Part shown: piece by piece, positions 22,960-32,227 of the stretch
How positions within the stretch are numbered: position 1 is the stretch's first letter
How the letters are laid out: every line of letters begins with the position of its first letter
Source: CAZBDV01 sp964490765
GTDB taxonomy: Bacteria; Cloacimonadota; Cloacimonadia; Cloacimonadales; JAJBBL01
DNA: 39,200 bases
Reading direction: 5' to 3'
Assembly: GCA_964490765.1 (NCBI GenBank)
Contig: CAZBDV010000020.1
Coordinates: 1-39,200 of the forward strand
Position numbers and translations under genes: made by a program
Notes under the pieces: model-generated
Database searches by the model: none
Seen by the model: only the letters and a program-made list of their open reading frames with translations
What the model was told of the DNA's origin: nothing

Positions 22960-23879
22960 AAGAATATCATAATCCTGTCTTATTGAACGAGTCAATCTCC
23001 TATCTAAATCTGCGAGACAACGGGATATATGTTGATGGCACTCTGGGTGGTGGTGGTCATACATCTGCGATTTTGCAGAAGAATGAGAATGTAGTAGTAT
23101 ATGCTTTCGACCGAGATAAAGAGGCAGTAGAGTATAATCGAGGTTTAGAAGCAAAGTACGGTAAGCGTTTGAAGATATTCAATGATAATTTTGTTAATAT
23201 GCGTACCCGTATGGCATTGGAGAGAATAACAAAAGTCAACGGTATATTGCTGGATCTGGGTGTCTCATTCAGTCAGATCTCAAATTCAGAAAGAGGTATG
23301 AGTTTTAATTTGGATGGACGACTCGACATGAGAATGAATCAGGATGACGAACTGACAGCTTATGATGTAATAAATAAATACCCGATAGAAGATCTCGCCC
23401 ATATATTCAAAGAGTATGGAGAAGAGAGAGAATCGTTCCGTATTGCCAGAGGAATCGAGCAACACAGGAGCAGACGCCCAATAGAGACAACTGCACAGTT
23501 AGCCGAGATAATAGATAAAAGTACCCGTTCAGCCTACAAAATAAAAGCCAAGGCGCGAGTCTTTCAGGGCATAAGAATCTACATTAACGGCGAATTAGAG
23601 GCCTTAAAAAGTGTTTTATATGATGCTGTTGACCTTCTCGACAAGGGAGGAAGACTGGTAGTAATATCATATCATAGTCTGGAGGATAGAATAGTAAAAC
23701 AGTTATTCGTCCACGAAGAGAAAGAATGTATATGCCCACCGAAATTTCCCAAATGTATCTGTAATAAGAAGAAAAGATTAAAGATCATAACCAGAAAACC
23801 TGTAAAACCTTCAGAAAAAGAGATATTCCAGAACCGGCAAGCCCGTTCTGCCAAGCTGCGTGTGGCAGAGAGGGTTTAA
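22956..23879 (+). CDS. rsmH: 16S rRNA (cytosine-1402 N4) methyltransferase RsmH
   Basis: 307 residues, normal length. HNPVLLNES opens the protein. The SAM-binding motif VDGTLGGGGHTSAIL (about 28-42), GILLDLGVSFSQISN with the following RGMSFNLDGRLDMRM, and VISYHSLEDRIVKQLF are all family hallmarks. The C-terminal Cys-containing stretch (CICPPKFPKC) and the final NRQARSAKLRVAER are also typical. The enzyme methylates C1402 in the 30S decoding centre. It is second in the dcw cluster, as in most bacteria, and its ATG overlaps the mraZ stop. Confidence 0.97.
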   Translation: MKEYHNPVLLNESISYLNLRDNGIYVDGTLGGGGHTSAILQKNENVVVYAFDRDKEAVEYNRGLEAKYGKRLKIFNDNFVNMRTRMALERITKVNGILLDLGVSFSQISNSERGMSFNLDGRLDMRMNQDDELTAYDVINKYPIEDLAHIFKEYGEERESFRIARGIEQHRSRRPIETTAQLAEIIDKSTRSAYKIKAKARVFQGIRIYINGELEALKSVLYDAVDLLDKGGRLVVISYHSLEDRIVKQLFVHEEKECICPPKFPKCICNKKKRLKIITRKPVKPSEKEIFQNRQARSAKLRVAERV

Positions 23880-23924
23880 AGGATTATCCAGTAATCGCAT
23901 TGGATGACAATTAGAAGGAGAAAG

Positions 23925-23945
23925 ATGACTAGGGAGATATTATGA
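23925..23945 (+). CDS. Possible six-codon leader peptide before the ftsL-like gene
   Basis: ATG 23925 follows AAGGAG by 4 nt and encodes MTREIL, with its TGA overlapping the ATG of the ftsL-like gene (ATGA). If translated it would couple ribosomes into that gene. It may equally be chance, since the ftsL-like start has its own AGGGAGA ribosome-binding site inside this mini-frame. Confidence 0.25.
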   Translation: MTREIL

Positions 23946-24286
23946 AACCCAAATTCGTTCTATTAGGAATTTTAATTTTACTTTCAGTCTATGGTCACTA
24001 CAGGATAAAGAATGAAATAGTAATGACTTCAAATGAGAATTTCTATCTGGAGAAGGAATTGAGAGCAGAACTGGCAATAAATAGAGATCTGGAAGCAGAA
24101 GCTGAAGACCTTCAATCGTATTCTAATATAGTGGCTAAAGCTATGACAGAACATGGAATGATTTTTTCTCATAATGACCCGGATAACTATTATGTGGTAT
24201 ATATCGAACCAAAATACAGTAACAGTATCCTGGCTCTTTTAGACCATATTATCCCTTCTGCTGATGCAATAACAATCATCAGATAG
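23942..24286 (+). CDS. ftsL: FtsL-like cell-division protein
   Basis: 114 residues; AGGGAGA precedes the ATG by 5 nt. Residues 1-4 are a short cytoplasmic tail, 5-21 one membrane helix (FVLLGILILLSVYGHY), and 22-75 a charged heptad-rich, coiled-coil-like segment (ENFYLEKELRAELAINRDLEAEAEDL). The tail after about 80 has no recognisable domain. FtsL sequences are poorly conserved, so the assignment rests mainly on single-pass topology, size and position between rsmH and ftsI. It would form the FtsQBL-type scaffold with FtsQ at 35847 and activate FtsI/FtsW. The C-terminal part is unusually long for a classical FtsL. Confidence 0.65.
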   Translation: MKPKFVLLGILILLSVYGHYRIKNEIVMTSNENFYLEKELRAELAINRDLEAEAEDLQSYSNIVAKAMTEHGMIFSHNDPDNYYVVYIEPKYSNSILALLDHIIPSADAITIIR

Positions 24287-24328
24287 AAGATCTGGTTTAG
24301 AAGAAAAGTTAGTTGTTTTTAAATTTAT

Positions 24329-24334
24329 TATAAT
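24329..24334 (+). promoter_or_regulatory. Isolated TATAAT before ftsI
   Basis: A perfect -10 hexamer TATAAT lies 20 bp upstream of the ftsI ATG in a 68-bp AT-rich gap. There is no recognisable -35 at the right distance, so an internal promoter is only a possibility. Confidence 0.2.
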
Positions 24335-24354
24335 ACTGAGGTTAAGGTGAAATA

Positions 24355-26559
24355 ATGCATATTGATGTAAGGCGAGATAATTTAAGGTTCTTTTCCTTTA
24401 TAGGATTTAGTACCCTCCTGATCTTCATATGGATTATCTATCTCTTCTCTATACAGGTCCTTGACCCTCATGGTTTTGAAGAAGCCAGAAGAGTTCGTTA
24501 TACTCCTCTCAAGCAGATTCAGAGCCCTACACGAGGAATAATACGTGATAGAAACAGTGATTTGCTTGTAAGAACAGAGACCTACTATCAGATCGATTAC
24601 GACCGCTCAACATTGAGCAGTTATAAAGATAATAATAAAGAACAACTCGCTACAGATTATAGCAAGCTCGCCTCTATAATTTCCAGTAATTCCTCTCTCA
24701 GTCATCAATATGTTCTGAGTAGATTGAAGCGGAATTCCTCTGTACCAAGCATATATCTTTCTGACAGGATAAGGGAATCCGATATGGTTAAAATCGAACG
24801 GGAAATGCTTGAACATAATTATCACAGAGGATTGATAATAAACTATAGCAGTCAGCAGAGAATCTATCCCAAAGGTAATCTTGCAGCCAGACTGTTGGGT
24901 GCTACAAGTGAATCGAAAGATTCTGGTGTATCCTCTGCTCTGAGCCAGTTAAAGGGACTCTGCGGTATAGAGGCTACTTATGACAATGAGCTACGTGGTG
25001 TTTATGGCTGGCGCAACATTTTCATGGATGGAAGAAACCGTCCGGTACTCATCCCTAGACTGGGTAAACAGAAGGTTGTAAATGGCAATTCTCTAATATT
25101 AACTATAGATTCCAGAATACAGGATATTGTGGAGATGAACCTGAAAGAGGGTTTGAAAGAATACAGAGCACAAAATGCCGTAGGAATAGTCATGGACCCC
25201 CAAAGCGGTGAGATTCTTGCACTGGCTAGTGTATCAGCAGCTGACGAAAACTACGCATCATCCGAAATCAGGGTCATGTCCAACATGGCAACCTCCTTTA
25301 TGTTTGAACCGGGCTCGACTATCAAATCCGTTACTGCATTAGTGGCTCTGGAGAATAAGCTCTTCAATACAACTGACATGATAGATTGCCGGACTTATCG
25401 TACCGAACACAATCGGACTATCCGTGATGCTCACCCTTTTGATGATTTATCATTTACTGATGTTATTGCTCATTCCAGCAATGTGGGAACTGTAAAGATT
25501 GCAGAAAAAGTTGGTGCGGAAGCTTTGTATGATCGTCTGATATCCTTAGGGTTTGGTAACAGAACAGGATCTGACCTTTATGGTGAATCTGCTGGACTAT
25601 TAAGAAAATTAAACAACTGGCAGGGCTTCTCACTCCACTCGATATCATTCGGGCAGGAACTTGCAGTTACTCCCTTACAACTGATTTCAGCATATGCAGC
25701 CCTGGCTAATGACGGCAACTTGATGAGACCTTATATAGTAAAGAATATTGTCGATGAGAATGGCAAAATAGTTACAAAAAACACACCGAAGAGGATACGT
25801 AAAATATCGTCCAGATACGCACTTGATACAGTAAAAGAGATGCTGAGGATAGCTGTTGAGGAGGGAACTGCAACAGGAACCAGACTCCCCTACATCTCGA
25901 TAGCTGGCAAAACCGGAACTGCTGAAAAACAATTAGAGGGTCAGGCGGGCTATTCCAGAGACAAGTATGTATCAAACTTTGTAGGCTTTTTCCCTGTTGA
26001 GGATCCCCAGTATGTGATACTGGTCCTCTATGATGAACCGGCCTACTATTATCATTTTGCATCTATGTCTGCAGTTCCCACTTTCAAGAAAATCACTGAA
26101 CAGATACTCTCATTACCAGATTGCAACGTAGTTCCACAGATGCGTATGCAGGACCTGCATTTTGTCAATATGCCTAAACTACTCGGAATGAAGCCCCACC
26201 AGATTGAGTCGGTACTGAGAAAAGAAGATATTAACTACCAGCTTCTTGGTGAATTGAATAATGATGAAGCTGTGGTCATAGATCAGTATCCCAAACCGGG
26301 AATACAGTTTGATACAAATCAGGGTGTTATCGTTGTTCTGGGAAAGAAAGTTATGATTGATTCATCTCCACATATCGACGAAGCTCAGAAAGAGAAGATG
26401 CCCTCGTTAATCAATCTGACCTTAAGGCAGGCTATCAGAGAAGCAAAAAAATATCAGATTAATCTAGAAATAGAGGGGAAAGGTGTGGTAATTACGCAAT
26501 CTATCCCTTCAGGAAGGACAATCGAGACAGGCATAACATGCAAAGTAAGTGCAAGATAA
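24355..26559 (+). CDS. ftsI: Division-specific class B penicillin-binding protein (FtsI/PBP3) with two PASTA domains
   Basis: 734 residues; AAGGTGA ribosome-binding site. One N-terminal membrane anchor (about 12-36, FFSFIGFSTLLIFIWIIYLFSI) is followed by the PBP dimerisation domain starting at RGIIRDRNSDLL (about 60-225). The transpeptidase domain has the three active-site motifs: S321-x-x-K324 (GSTIKS), S374-S375-N376, and K519-T520-G521 (AGKTGTAEK). Two C-terminal PASTA repeats follow (about 607-665, beginning MPKLLGMKPHQIESVL; and about 682-734, beginning MPSLINLTLRQAI). It cross-links septal peptidoglycan in the periplasm with the FtsW glycosyltransferase. PASTA tails are common in Gram-positive and some deep-branching Gram-negative FtsI proteins. 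Its last 22 bp overlap murE-murF. Confidence 0.95.
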   Translation: MHIDVRRDNLRFFSFIGFSTLLIFIWIIYLFSIQVLDPHGFEEARRVRYTPLKQIQSPTRGIIRDRNSDLLVRTETYYQIDYDRSTLSSYKDNNKEQLATDYSKLASIISSNSSLSHQYVLSRLKRNSSVPSIYLSDRIRESDMVKIEREMLEHNYHRGLIINYSSQQRIYPKGNLAARLLGATSESKDSGVSSALSQLKGLCGIEATYDNELRGVYGWRNIFMDGRNRPVLIPRLGKQKVVNGNSLILTIDSRIQDIVEMNLKEGLKEYRAQNAVGIVMDPQSGEILALASVSAADENYASSEIRVMSNMATSFMFEPGSTIKSVTALVALENKLFNTTDMIDCRTYRTEHNRTIRDAHPFDDLSFTDVIAHSSNVGTVKIAEKVGAEALYDRLISLGFGNRTGSDLYGESAGLLRKLNNWQGFSLHSISFGQELAVTPLQLISAYAALANDGNLMRPYIVKNIVDENGKIVTKNTPKRIRKISSRYALDTVKEMLRIAVEEGTATGTRLPYISIAGKTGTAEKQLEGQAGYSRDKYVSNFVGFFPVEDPQYVILVLYDEPAYYYHFASMSAVPTFKKITEQILSLPDCNVVPQMRMQDLHFVNMPKLLGMKPHQIESVLRKEDINYQLLGELNNDEAVVIDQYPKPGIQFDTNQGVIVVLGKKVMIDSSPHIDEAQKEKMPSLINLTLRQAIREAKKYQINLEIEGKGVVITQSIPSGRTIETGITCKVSAR

Positions 26560-29500
26560 TCAGTCTATCAGCAATAATAGAGAAGCTGAAGGAAGAAAGA
26601 CTCCTGACTAAAACCAGAGGAATATCTTACAGCCTGCTTTCAGCCTCTGTGAATTATCCAATTACTGATACGAGACAACCTGGCAAGATTGATAAAACAA
26701 CCAGCCTCTCTGACACCACAACTCCATTACCATCTTTCATATGTATTAAGGGAACTATTTTTGATGGCCATCGATTTGTTGACGAAGCAATTCAATCGGG
26801 TATAAAGCTGTTTTTCCTAGAGCAAGAACAGGATAGAGAAGACATACTACAAATCGTCGTTAAAGATACTAGAAAAGCGCTGGCTGCTCTGGCAGACCTA
26901 TTTTTTGAAGAGCCTGCAAAAAAAATATTTCTGGTTGGAGTAACAGGAACTAACGGAAAAACCTCTATCGTAAAGATCTTAGAAAATATATTGCTACAGC
27001 AGGGTATGGCTGTAGGTTCCATCGGAACTCTGGGATATTCTATTAACGGTAAACAATATGATCTGGAAAGAACTACCCCTGATATTACCGAACTTCACAT
27101 GATATTCAAGGAAATGGTTCAGAATGATATTAAGTATGTCGTGATGGAGGTTTCATCACATTCGCTCAAGCTGGATCGTGTTTACGGACTTGAATTCGAT
27201 ATTGCGGTGTTTACCAATCTGTCTCGGGATCATCTCGATTTTCATCCCGACATGGAAGACTACTATTCCAGTAAGAAAAAGTTATTTGATCATCTAAAAG
27301 GACCAGCTTTTATTAATATTGATGATCCCTATGGGACAAGGCTTTGGGGAGATTTTTCCGGAGTAAAATACAGAATTTCCAGTGATCGTAAAACTGATAG
27401 CAATCCCGACATTTCATATCAGATTAAGAAAACTGCTCTTGACAGCACCGATTTTGAAGTTACCTTCGGGGAAGAATATTCACAGAATTATTTATCGGGG
27501 AAAGATACTCATCAGACCTTTAAAATCAAATCACCAATGCTTGGTTCACACAATGCCTTTAATATTACGACTGCTATATCTGTAGCCAAAGTTATTACAA
27601 AGAATCCAATCAGTGACCTTATCGCTTCTCTCCCCTCTAATATCCCGGGTAGATTGGAACGGGTTAAAAATAAACACAATATCTACTGTTTTATTGATTA
27701 TGCTCATACACCCGAAGCTCTATTTAGAACATGTCGTACAATAACTGATGGGATAAAGCTAACCCATAGAAATAGAGATATTACTGCTAAAAAAAGAAGA
27801 TTTATCACAGTTTTTGGTGCCGGTGGGGATAGAGACAGGGGTAAGAGAAAAGAGATGACGGATGCTGCATTCAGTTATTCCGATTATGTAATATTAACCA
27901 CTGATAATCCAAGAAGTGAAAATCCTGCTGATATTATCAATGATATGGTAGAACATCTTGATCCAATCTCTAATTACTGGATTATCCTCGATAGAAAAAA
28001 AGCAATTGAAACTGCTGTTTCACTTGCAACGGAAAACGATGTTATATTAATAGCAGGTAAAGGACACGAAAAATATCAGGAATTAGTCGGACAACGGATA
28101 CCATTTGATGACTATCAAATCGCTCAGCAGGCAATAATTAAAATATTTGAAGGCAGGAATGAATCTGGAACTGATAGTTCGATAAAAGCAGATATCGAAG
28201 GGTTTTCTCCCGCATCAATAGACTTGTCAGTACCTGTCAACCTGCTGGTAATAAGACTCCTTCTTGAGGAGAATGATAACTTACTCAAAGAATTATCGTG
28301 GCAGAGAGAAAAAGAACAGAAAGTCTATCGCAGTGAAGATAATCATGTTCGGATAAAGAACCTTGAAAGCAAAGGCCTTACAGAGCATCAACATAATATA
28401 AAAGCTATCTCAACAGATACTCGAACCATAAGGGATTATTCACTATTTTTCGCCCTGAAAGGTAAAAACTTTGATGGGCATGATTTTGTAGAAATAGTAC
28501 TGGAGAAAGAGAATAACTGGGCTGTTGTAGAACATAGTTTTCCTGTTTTAACTGATAGAAACCAAGAACGACGCCTAATTAGGGTTCAAAATACCCACCT
28601 TGCTTATGCTACACTGGCTAAAAAGTACCGCAATCTATTTAAGACCACTCTCATAGCTATTACGGGAAGTAGTGGTAAAACCACAACAAAAGAATATTGC
28701 AGTAACATCCTCTCAGTTAACCATCGAGTGCTGAAGAATATTGCCAACGAGAATAATCTGCTGGGAGTTGCCAAAACACTCTTTCGATTATCTCCATCAC
28801 ATGACTTCGCAGTAATCGAGATAGGATCAAATAAGATCGGGGAAATTGAACTTTTAGCAGATACCTGCCAACCTGATATTGGTATAGTTACCAACATCGG
28901 CCCTTCACATCTGGAATTCTTCCATGATCTTAACGGTGTTTTTAAAGAGAAGTCCGCTCTCCTGGAGAGGGATCTGACCCTGGGAATACTGCCAGGTAAT
29001 GACGAACTCTTCTCTCGTTACGGTAATCAATTTATTAGAGTCAGCCCTTTAGATGGAAGTTCTGATAATAACAATCACTATTATGTAGATGTAATCTCCA
29101 AATCTGATAACAGGAGTGAGTTCAAAATAGCTGGTGATACCTACTCGATCTCCTCAGGTGCATATTTTAACGTGTTAAATGCAGCTTATGCTGTAGTTCT
29201 CGCGAGAACCATCGGTTTGGATAGGGATTCTATACAGATAGGTTTGACTAAACCACTCGAGATAAAAGATCGGATGGAAGTCTTTTATAGCAAAGGTAGA
29301 ATGATCATCTCTGACTGTTACAATGCAAATCCTTTTGCTATGAAGATTGTTATCGATCACTGGTTGAAGACAGAACCGAGTCTGCCCCATATTGCTATTC
29401 TTGGCGATATGTTAGAATTGGGTGACAGGACTGTTCAATATCACCAGGAGATAGGTGAACATATCAAACAAGGGAGCACTGAAACAGGCTTCTATCCCAG

Positions 29501-29681
29501 GATCATTGCCGTGGGTAAACAAGCAAAGCATTATCTACCTAATAAGGATAACCATCAATCTTTTGACACCGTCGATGAGCTCATAAATTCTGATATTCTT
29601 AAATCTATACCAGACAAAGCGATCATACTTCTCAAGGGATCGCATAGTATTCATCTAGAAAAGATTAAAGGCAGGTTATAA
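26538..29681 (+). CDS. murE-murF: Fused MurE-MurF: UDP-MurNAc-L-Ala-D-Glu ligase plus D-Ala-D-Ala-adding ligase
   Basis: 1047 residues, about twice one Mur ligase, in one uninterrupted frame. Residues about 1-535 are MurE: FICIKGTIFDGHRFVDEAI, P-loop VTGTNGKTS (K141), MEVSSHSLKLDR, and the specificity motif DNPR at 456-459, which marks use of meso-diaminopimelate rather than lysine. A linker of about 50 residues follows. Residues about 555-1047 are MurF: STDTRTI, FFALKGKNFDGHDFV, P-loop ITGSSGKTTTKE (K714), EIGSNKIGEIELL, NIGPSHLEFF and DCYNANPFAMK. The protein would carry out two consecutive cytosolic steps, giving UDP-MurNAc-pentapeptide with D-Ala-D-Ala. It starts inside ftsI (22-bp overlap, weak ribosome-binding site, probably coupled) and ends overlapping the mraY start by 1 bp. 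Confidence 0.93.
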   Translation: MQSKCKIISLSAIIEKLKEERLLTKTRGISYSLLSASVNYPITDTRQPGKIDKTTSLSDTTTPLPSFICIKGTIFDGHRFVDEAIQSGIKLFFLEQEQDREDILQIVVKDTRKALAALADLFFEEPAKKIFLVGVTGTNGKTSIVKILENILLQQGMAVGSIGTLGYSINGKQYDLERTTPDITELHMIFKEMVQNDIKYVVMEVSSHSLKLDRVYGLEFDIAVFTNLSRDHLDFHPDMEDYYSSKKKLFDHLKGPAFINIDDPYGTRLWGDFSGVKYRISSDRKTDSNPDISYQIKKTALDSTDFEVTFGEEYSQNYLSGKDTHQTFKIKSPMLGSHNAFNITTAISVAKVITKNPISDLIASLPSNIPGRLERVKNKHNIYCFIDYAHTPEALFRTCRTITDGIKLTHRNRDITAKKRRFITVFGAGGDRDRGKRKEMTDAAFSYSDYVILTTDNPRSENPADIINDMVEHLDPISNYWIILDRKKAIETAVSLATENDVILIAGKGHEKYQELVGQRIPFDDYQIAQQAIIKIFEGRNESGTDSSIKADIEGFSPASIDLSVPVNLLVIRLLLEENDNLLKELSWQREKEQKVYRSEDNHVRIKNLESKGLTEHQHNIKAISTDTRTIRDYSLFFALKGKNFDGHDFVEIVLEKENNWAVVEHSFPVLTDRNQERRLIRVQNTHLAYATLAKKYRNLFKTTLIAITGSSGKTTTKEYCSNILSVNHRVLKNIANENNLLGVAKTLFRLSPSHDFAVIEIGSNKIGEIELLADTCQPDIGIVTNIGPSHLEFFHDLNGVFKEKSALLERDLTLGILPGNDELFSRYGNQFIRVSPLDGSSDNNNHYYVDVISKSDNRSEFKIAGDTYSISSGAYFNVLNAAYAVVLARTIGLDRDSIQIGLTKPLEIKDRMEVFYSKGRMIISDCYNANPFAMKIVIDHWLKTEPSLPHIAILGDMLELGDRTVQYHQEIGEHIKQGSTETGFYPRIIAVGKQAKHYLPNKDNHQSFDTVDELINSDILKSIPDKAIILLKGSHSIHLEKIKGRL

Positions 29682-30784
29682 TGTTCTATCATCTCTTTTC
29701 TCCCCTGGTTGAAGCATCGATTATTTTTAACGTATTCCGATATGTAACTTTCCGTGCTATAGCAGCTTTTGTTACCGCTCTACTCTTCTCACTATTCATC
29801 GGTCCGAAGATGATCAGAATGTTGAAGAAAAGTCATGTTGTTGAAACGATTAATGAATATGTGCCTGAGACTCATAAAACTAAGAAAGGAACACCGACTA
29901 TGGGGGGATTAATTATCCTGTCGGCACTCCTTCTTTCTGCTCTTTTATGGAATAATCTAACTAACAACTATGTCCTTATTATGTTATTGGTCGCATTCTG
30001 GCTTGGTAGTATAGGTTTTATTGATGATTATCTGAAAAACATGCTAAATTATAAAAAAGGCCTCATTGCACGTTACAAACTAATCGGTCAGATATCCCTG
30101 TCTATTATTGTTGTACTGGCAATCTACTTCGGAACATCTGATAAACAGGCATTTACGACTATTGGTGTTCCTTTTTTCAAAGATTTTATGTTGCCACTAG
30201 GGCTCCTTTATTTTCCTTTTGTAATAGTAATGATTGTAGGGACTTCCAATGCAGTGAATTTAACCGACGGACTCGATGGCCTTGCAGGAGGTACTCTGGC
30301 TATAGCAGCATTAGCTATGGGTGCTATGGCTTACCTCAAGGGCAACATTAATCACGCAGATTATCTGCAGCTATCTTTCATTCAGGAAGCAGGAGAACTA
30401 ACTGTCTTCATAGCTGCAATAATTGGAACTCTATTAGGTTTCCTCTGGTTCAACTCCAAACCGGCACAGATCTTTATGGGTGATATCGGGTCACTGACCC
30501 TTGGTGGTTTGATGGCAACTCTGGCATTACTTCTCAAAGAAGAGATATTTTTCGCTATTATTAGTGGTGTATTCGTTCTCGAAACTCTCTCAACAATTAT
30601 ACAACGTTATTATTTCAAGATTACTCGTATTAAAACCGGAACGGGAAAGAGAGTTTTTCTTTGTGCTCCGTTACATCATCATTTCGAGAAAAAAGGTATT
30701 CCGGAAGAGAAGATAGTTGTCCGCTTCTGGATTATTGCAACTCTTTTTGCAGCTCTCGGACTTGCAACGATTAAACTTCGTTAA
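29681..30784 (+). CDS. mraY: Phospho-N-acetylmuramoyl-pentapeptide transferase MraY
   Basis: 367 residues, normal length, with about ten membrane segments. Signature motifs are present: GTPTMGGLIIL, the Mg-binding DD in GFIDDYLK, TSNAVNLTDGLDGLAGG with the catalytic aspartates, FMGDIGSLTLGG, and the HHHFEKKG loop. It transfers phospho-MurNAc-pentapeptide to undecaprenyl phosphate, forming lipid I on the inner face of the membrane. The start codon shares one base with the murE-murF stop. Confidence 0.97.
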   Translation: MFYHLFSPLVEASIIFNVFRYVTFRAIAAFVTALLFSLFIGPKMIRMLKKSHVVETINEYVPETHKTKKGTPTMGGLIILSALLLSALLWNNLTNNYVLIMLLVAFWLGSIGFIDDYLKNMLNYKKGLIARYKLIGQISLSIIVVLAIYFGTSDKQAFTTIGVPFFKDFMLPLGLLYFPFVIVMIVGTSNAVNLTDGLDGLAGGTLAIAALAMGAMAYLKGNINHADYLQLSFIQEAGELTVFIAAIIGTLLGFLWFNSKPAQIFMGDIGSLTLGGLMATLALLLKEEIFFAIISGVFVLETLSTIIQRYYFKITRIKTGTGKRVFLCAPLHHHFEKKGIPEEKIVVRFWIIATLFAALGLATIKLR

Positions 30785-30808
30785 CTGGTATATGAGGCAT
30801 TAAGATTC

Positions 30809-32227
30809 ATGGATATAAAAGGGCAAAAATTCGGTATCATGGGTTTCGCAAGAAGTGGAATCTCTACTGCTCTGAAGATTCTTGAGTATGGTGGGATTCC
30901 TTTTATAAGCGAAATCAAAACTGAGAATGAAATTCGTGAAAATATTATCACCAGCTTCGGACTGGAGACCTGGCAGAATCTCAGCTGCTATAGTGAATTC
31001 GGGCAACATAGCGATAAACTACTTGAATGTGATACTATCATTGTCAGTCCTGGAATATCGACCAATCATATCATCTTGCAAAAAGCAGCAGTAAAAAATA
31101 TCAAACTCATAAGTGAAATAGAACTCGGTTATCTTATCAAAGATAAATCGAGCAAGATCATTGCTGTTACCGGATCAAACGGCAAAAGTACGACTGTAAG
31201 CCTGATCTATCACATTTTACAGAATGCTGGGTTCAAAGTTATTCTGGCTGGTAATATCGGAAGCCCCATTACTGCCTATCCGATAGATAAGCCTGGTCTT
31301 GACTATCTGGTTCTGGAGTTGAGCAGTTTCCAGCTGGAGTTGATACACGACTTTCTACCTGACATTGCGATCTTCCTTAATCTTACACCAGATCATTTAG
31401 ATCGGCATCAGACAATGGCAAACTACCTGAAGACCAAATTAAAGATATTTATGAATCAGAATAACAGTCATAAGGCTGTTCTAAATGCCGATGACAGGAC
31501 AATAATGACACATCGTTGTGAAATAGGTTCACAAAAGGCCTACTTTGCTAACAGAGCAGATTCTATCCCACAGCATGCAGTTGAGTCGTCCTATCTCACT
31601 GATAACAAGATAATCTGGAATAACTATACTAGCAACAGTCCTGATGAGTTCGTCTTCGACACTGATAGATCACATCTTCTGGGATTACATAACAGGCAGA
31701 ATATGATGGCTTCCATTCTCGCTGTAAGTAAAGAAATCTCAGACAAGAATCTGATTCAAAATTCTCTCGATTCTTTCTTGCCACTGCCTCATAGATTAGA
31801 AAAAATATCAGAGATACATAGTATCACTTTTATTAATGATTCTAAAGCAACCAATACAGACTCTGTTAAACAGGCTCTTACTTCATTCAATAAACCGGTG
31901 CATTTGATTCTAGGCGGGTATGATAAAGGTGAAGATTACACAGCTCTTTTACCATTCCTTAAAGATCGGGTTAGTCATATCTATCTGATTGGCAATGCTA
32001 AAAAAAGAATGGAGCTCGCTTTTCAGTCATTAAGTGAGAAGATCTCGAGTCATAAATCTCTATTTGAAGCTGTAAACAGTGCATACAAGAATGCCAGAAG
32101 AGAAGAAGTTGTCCTTCTCTCCCCAGCCTGCGCCAGTTATGATATGTATAAAAATTTTGAGCAGCGTGGAGAAGCGTTTCGAACAATAGTTAGGGAATTA
32201 GAGAAAAATGAGAACAGATTACACTAA
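30809..32227 (+). CDS. murD: UDP-N-acetylmuramoylalanine-D-glutamate ligase MurD
   Basis: 472 residues; the ATG follows GAGG by 11 nt. An N-terminal Rossmann domain (FGIMGFARSGISTALKIL) leads to the ATPase domain with P-loop AVTGSNGKSTT (about 118-128), ELSSFQLE and NLTPDHLDRH, and a C-terminal domain with LPHRLE, FINDSKATNTDS and LILGGYDKGEDY. It adds D-glutamate to UDP-MurNAc-L-Ala in the cytosol. It overlaps the ftsW-like gene by 20 bp. Confidence 0.96.
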   Translation: MDIKGQKFGIMGFARSGISTALKILEYGGIPFISEIKTENEIRENIITSFGLETWQNLSCYSEFGQHSDKLLECDTIIVSPGISTNHIILQKAAVKNIKLISEIELGYLIKDKSSKIIAVTGSNGKSTTVSLIYHILQNAGFKVILAGNIGSPITAYPIDKPGLDYLVLELSSFQLELIHDFLPDIAIFLNLTPDHLDRHQTMANYLKTKLKIFMNQNNSHKAVLNADDRTIMTHRCEIGSQKAYFANRADSIPQHAVESSYLTDNKIIWNNYTSNSPDEFVFDTDRSHLLGLHNRQNMMASILAVSKEISDKNLIQNSLDSFLPLPHRLEKISEIHSITFINDSKATNTDSVKQALTSFNKPVHLILGGYDKGEDYTALLPFLKDRVSHIYLIGNAKKRMELAFQSLSEKISSHKSLFEAVNSAYKNARREEVVLLSPACASYDMYKNFEQRGEAFRTIVRELEKNENRLH

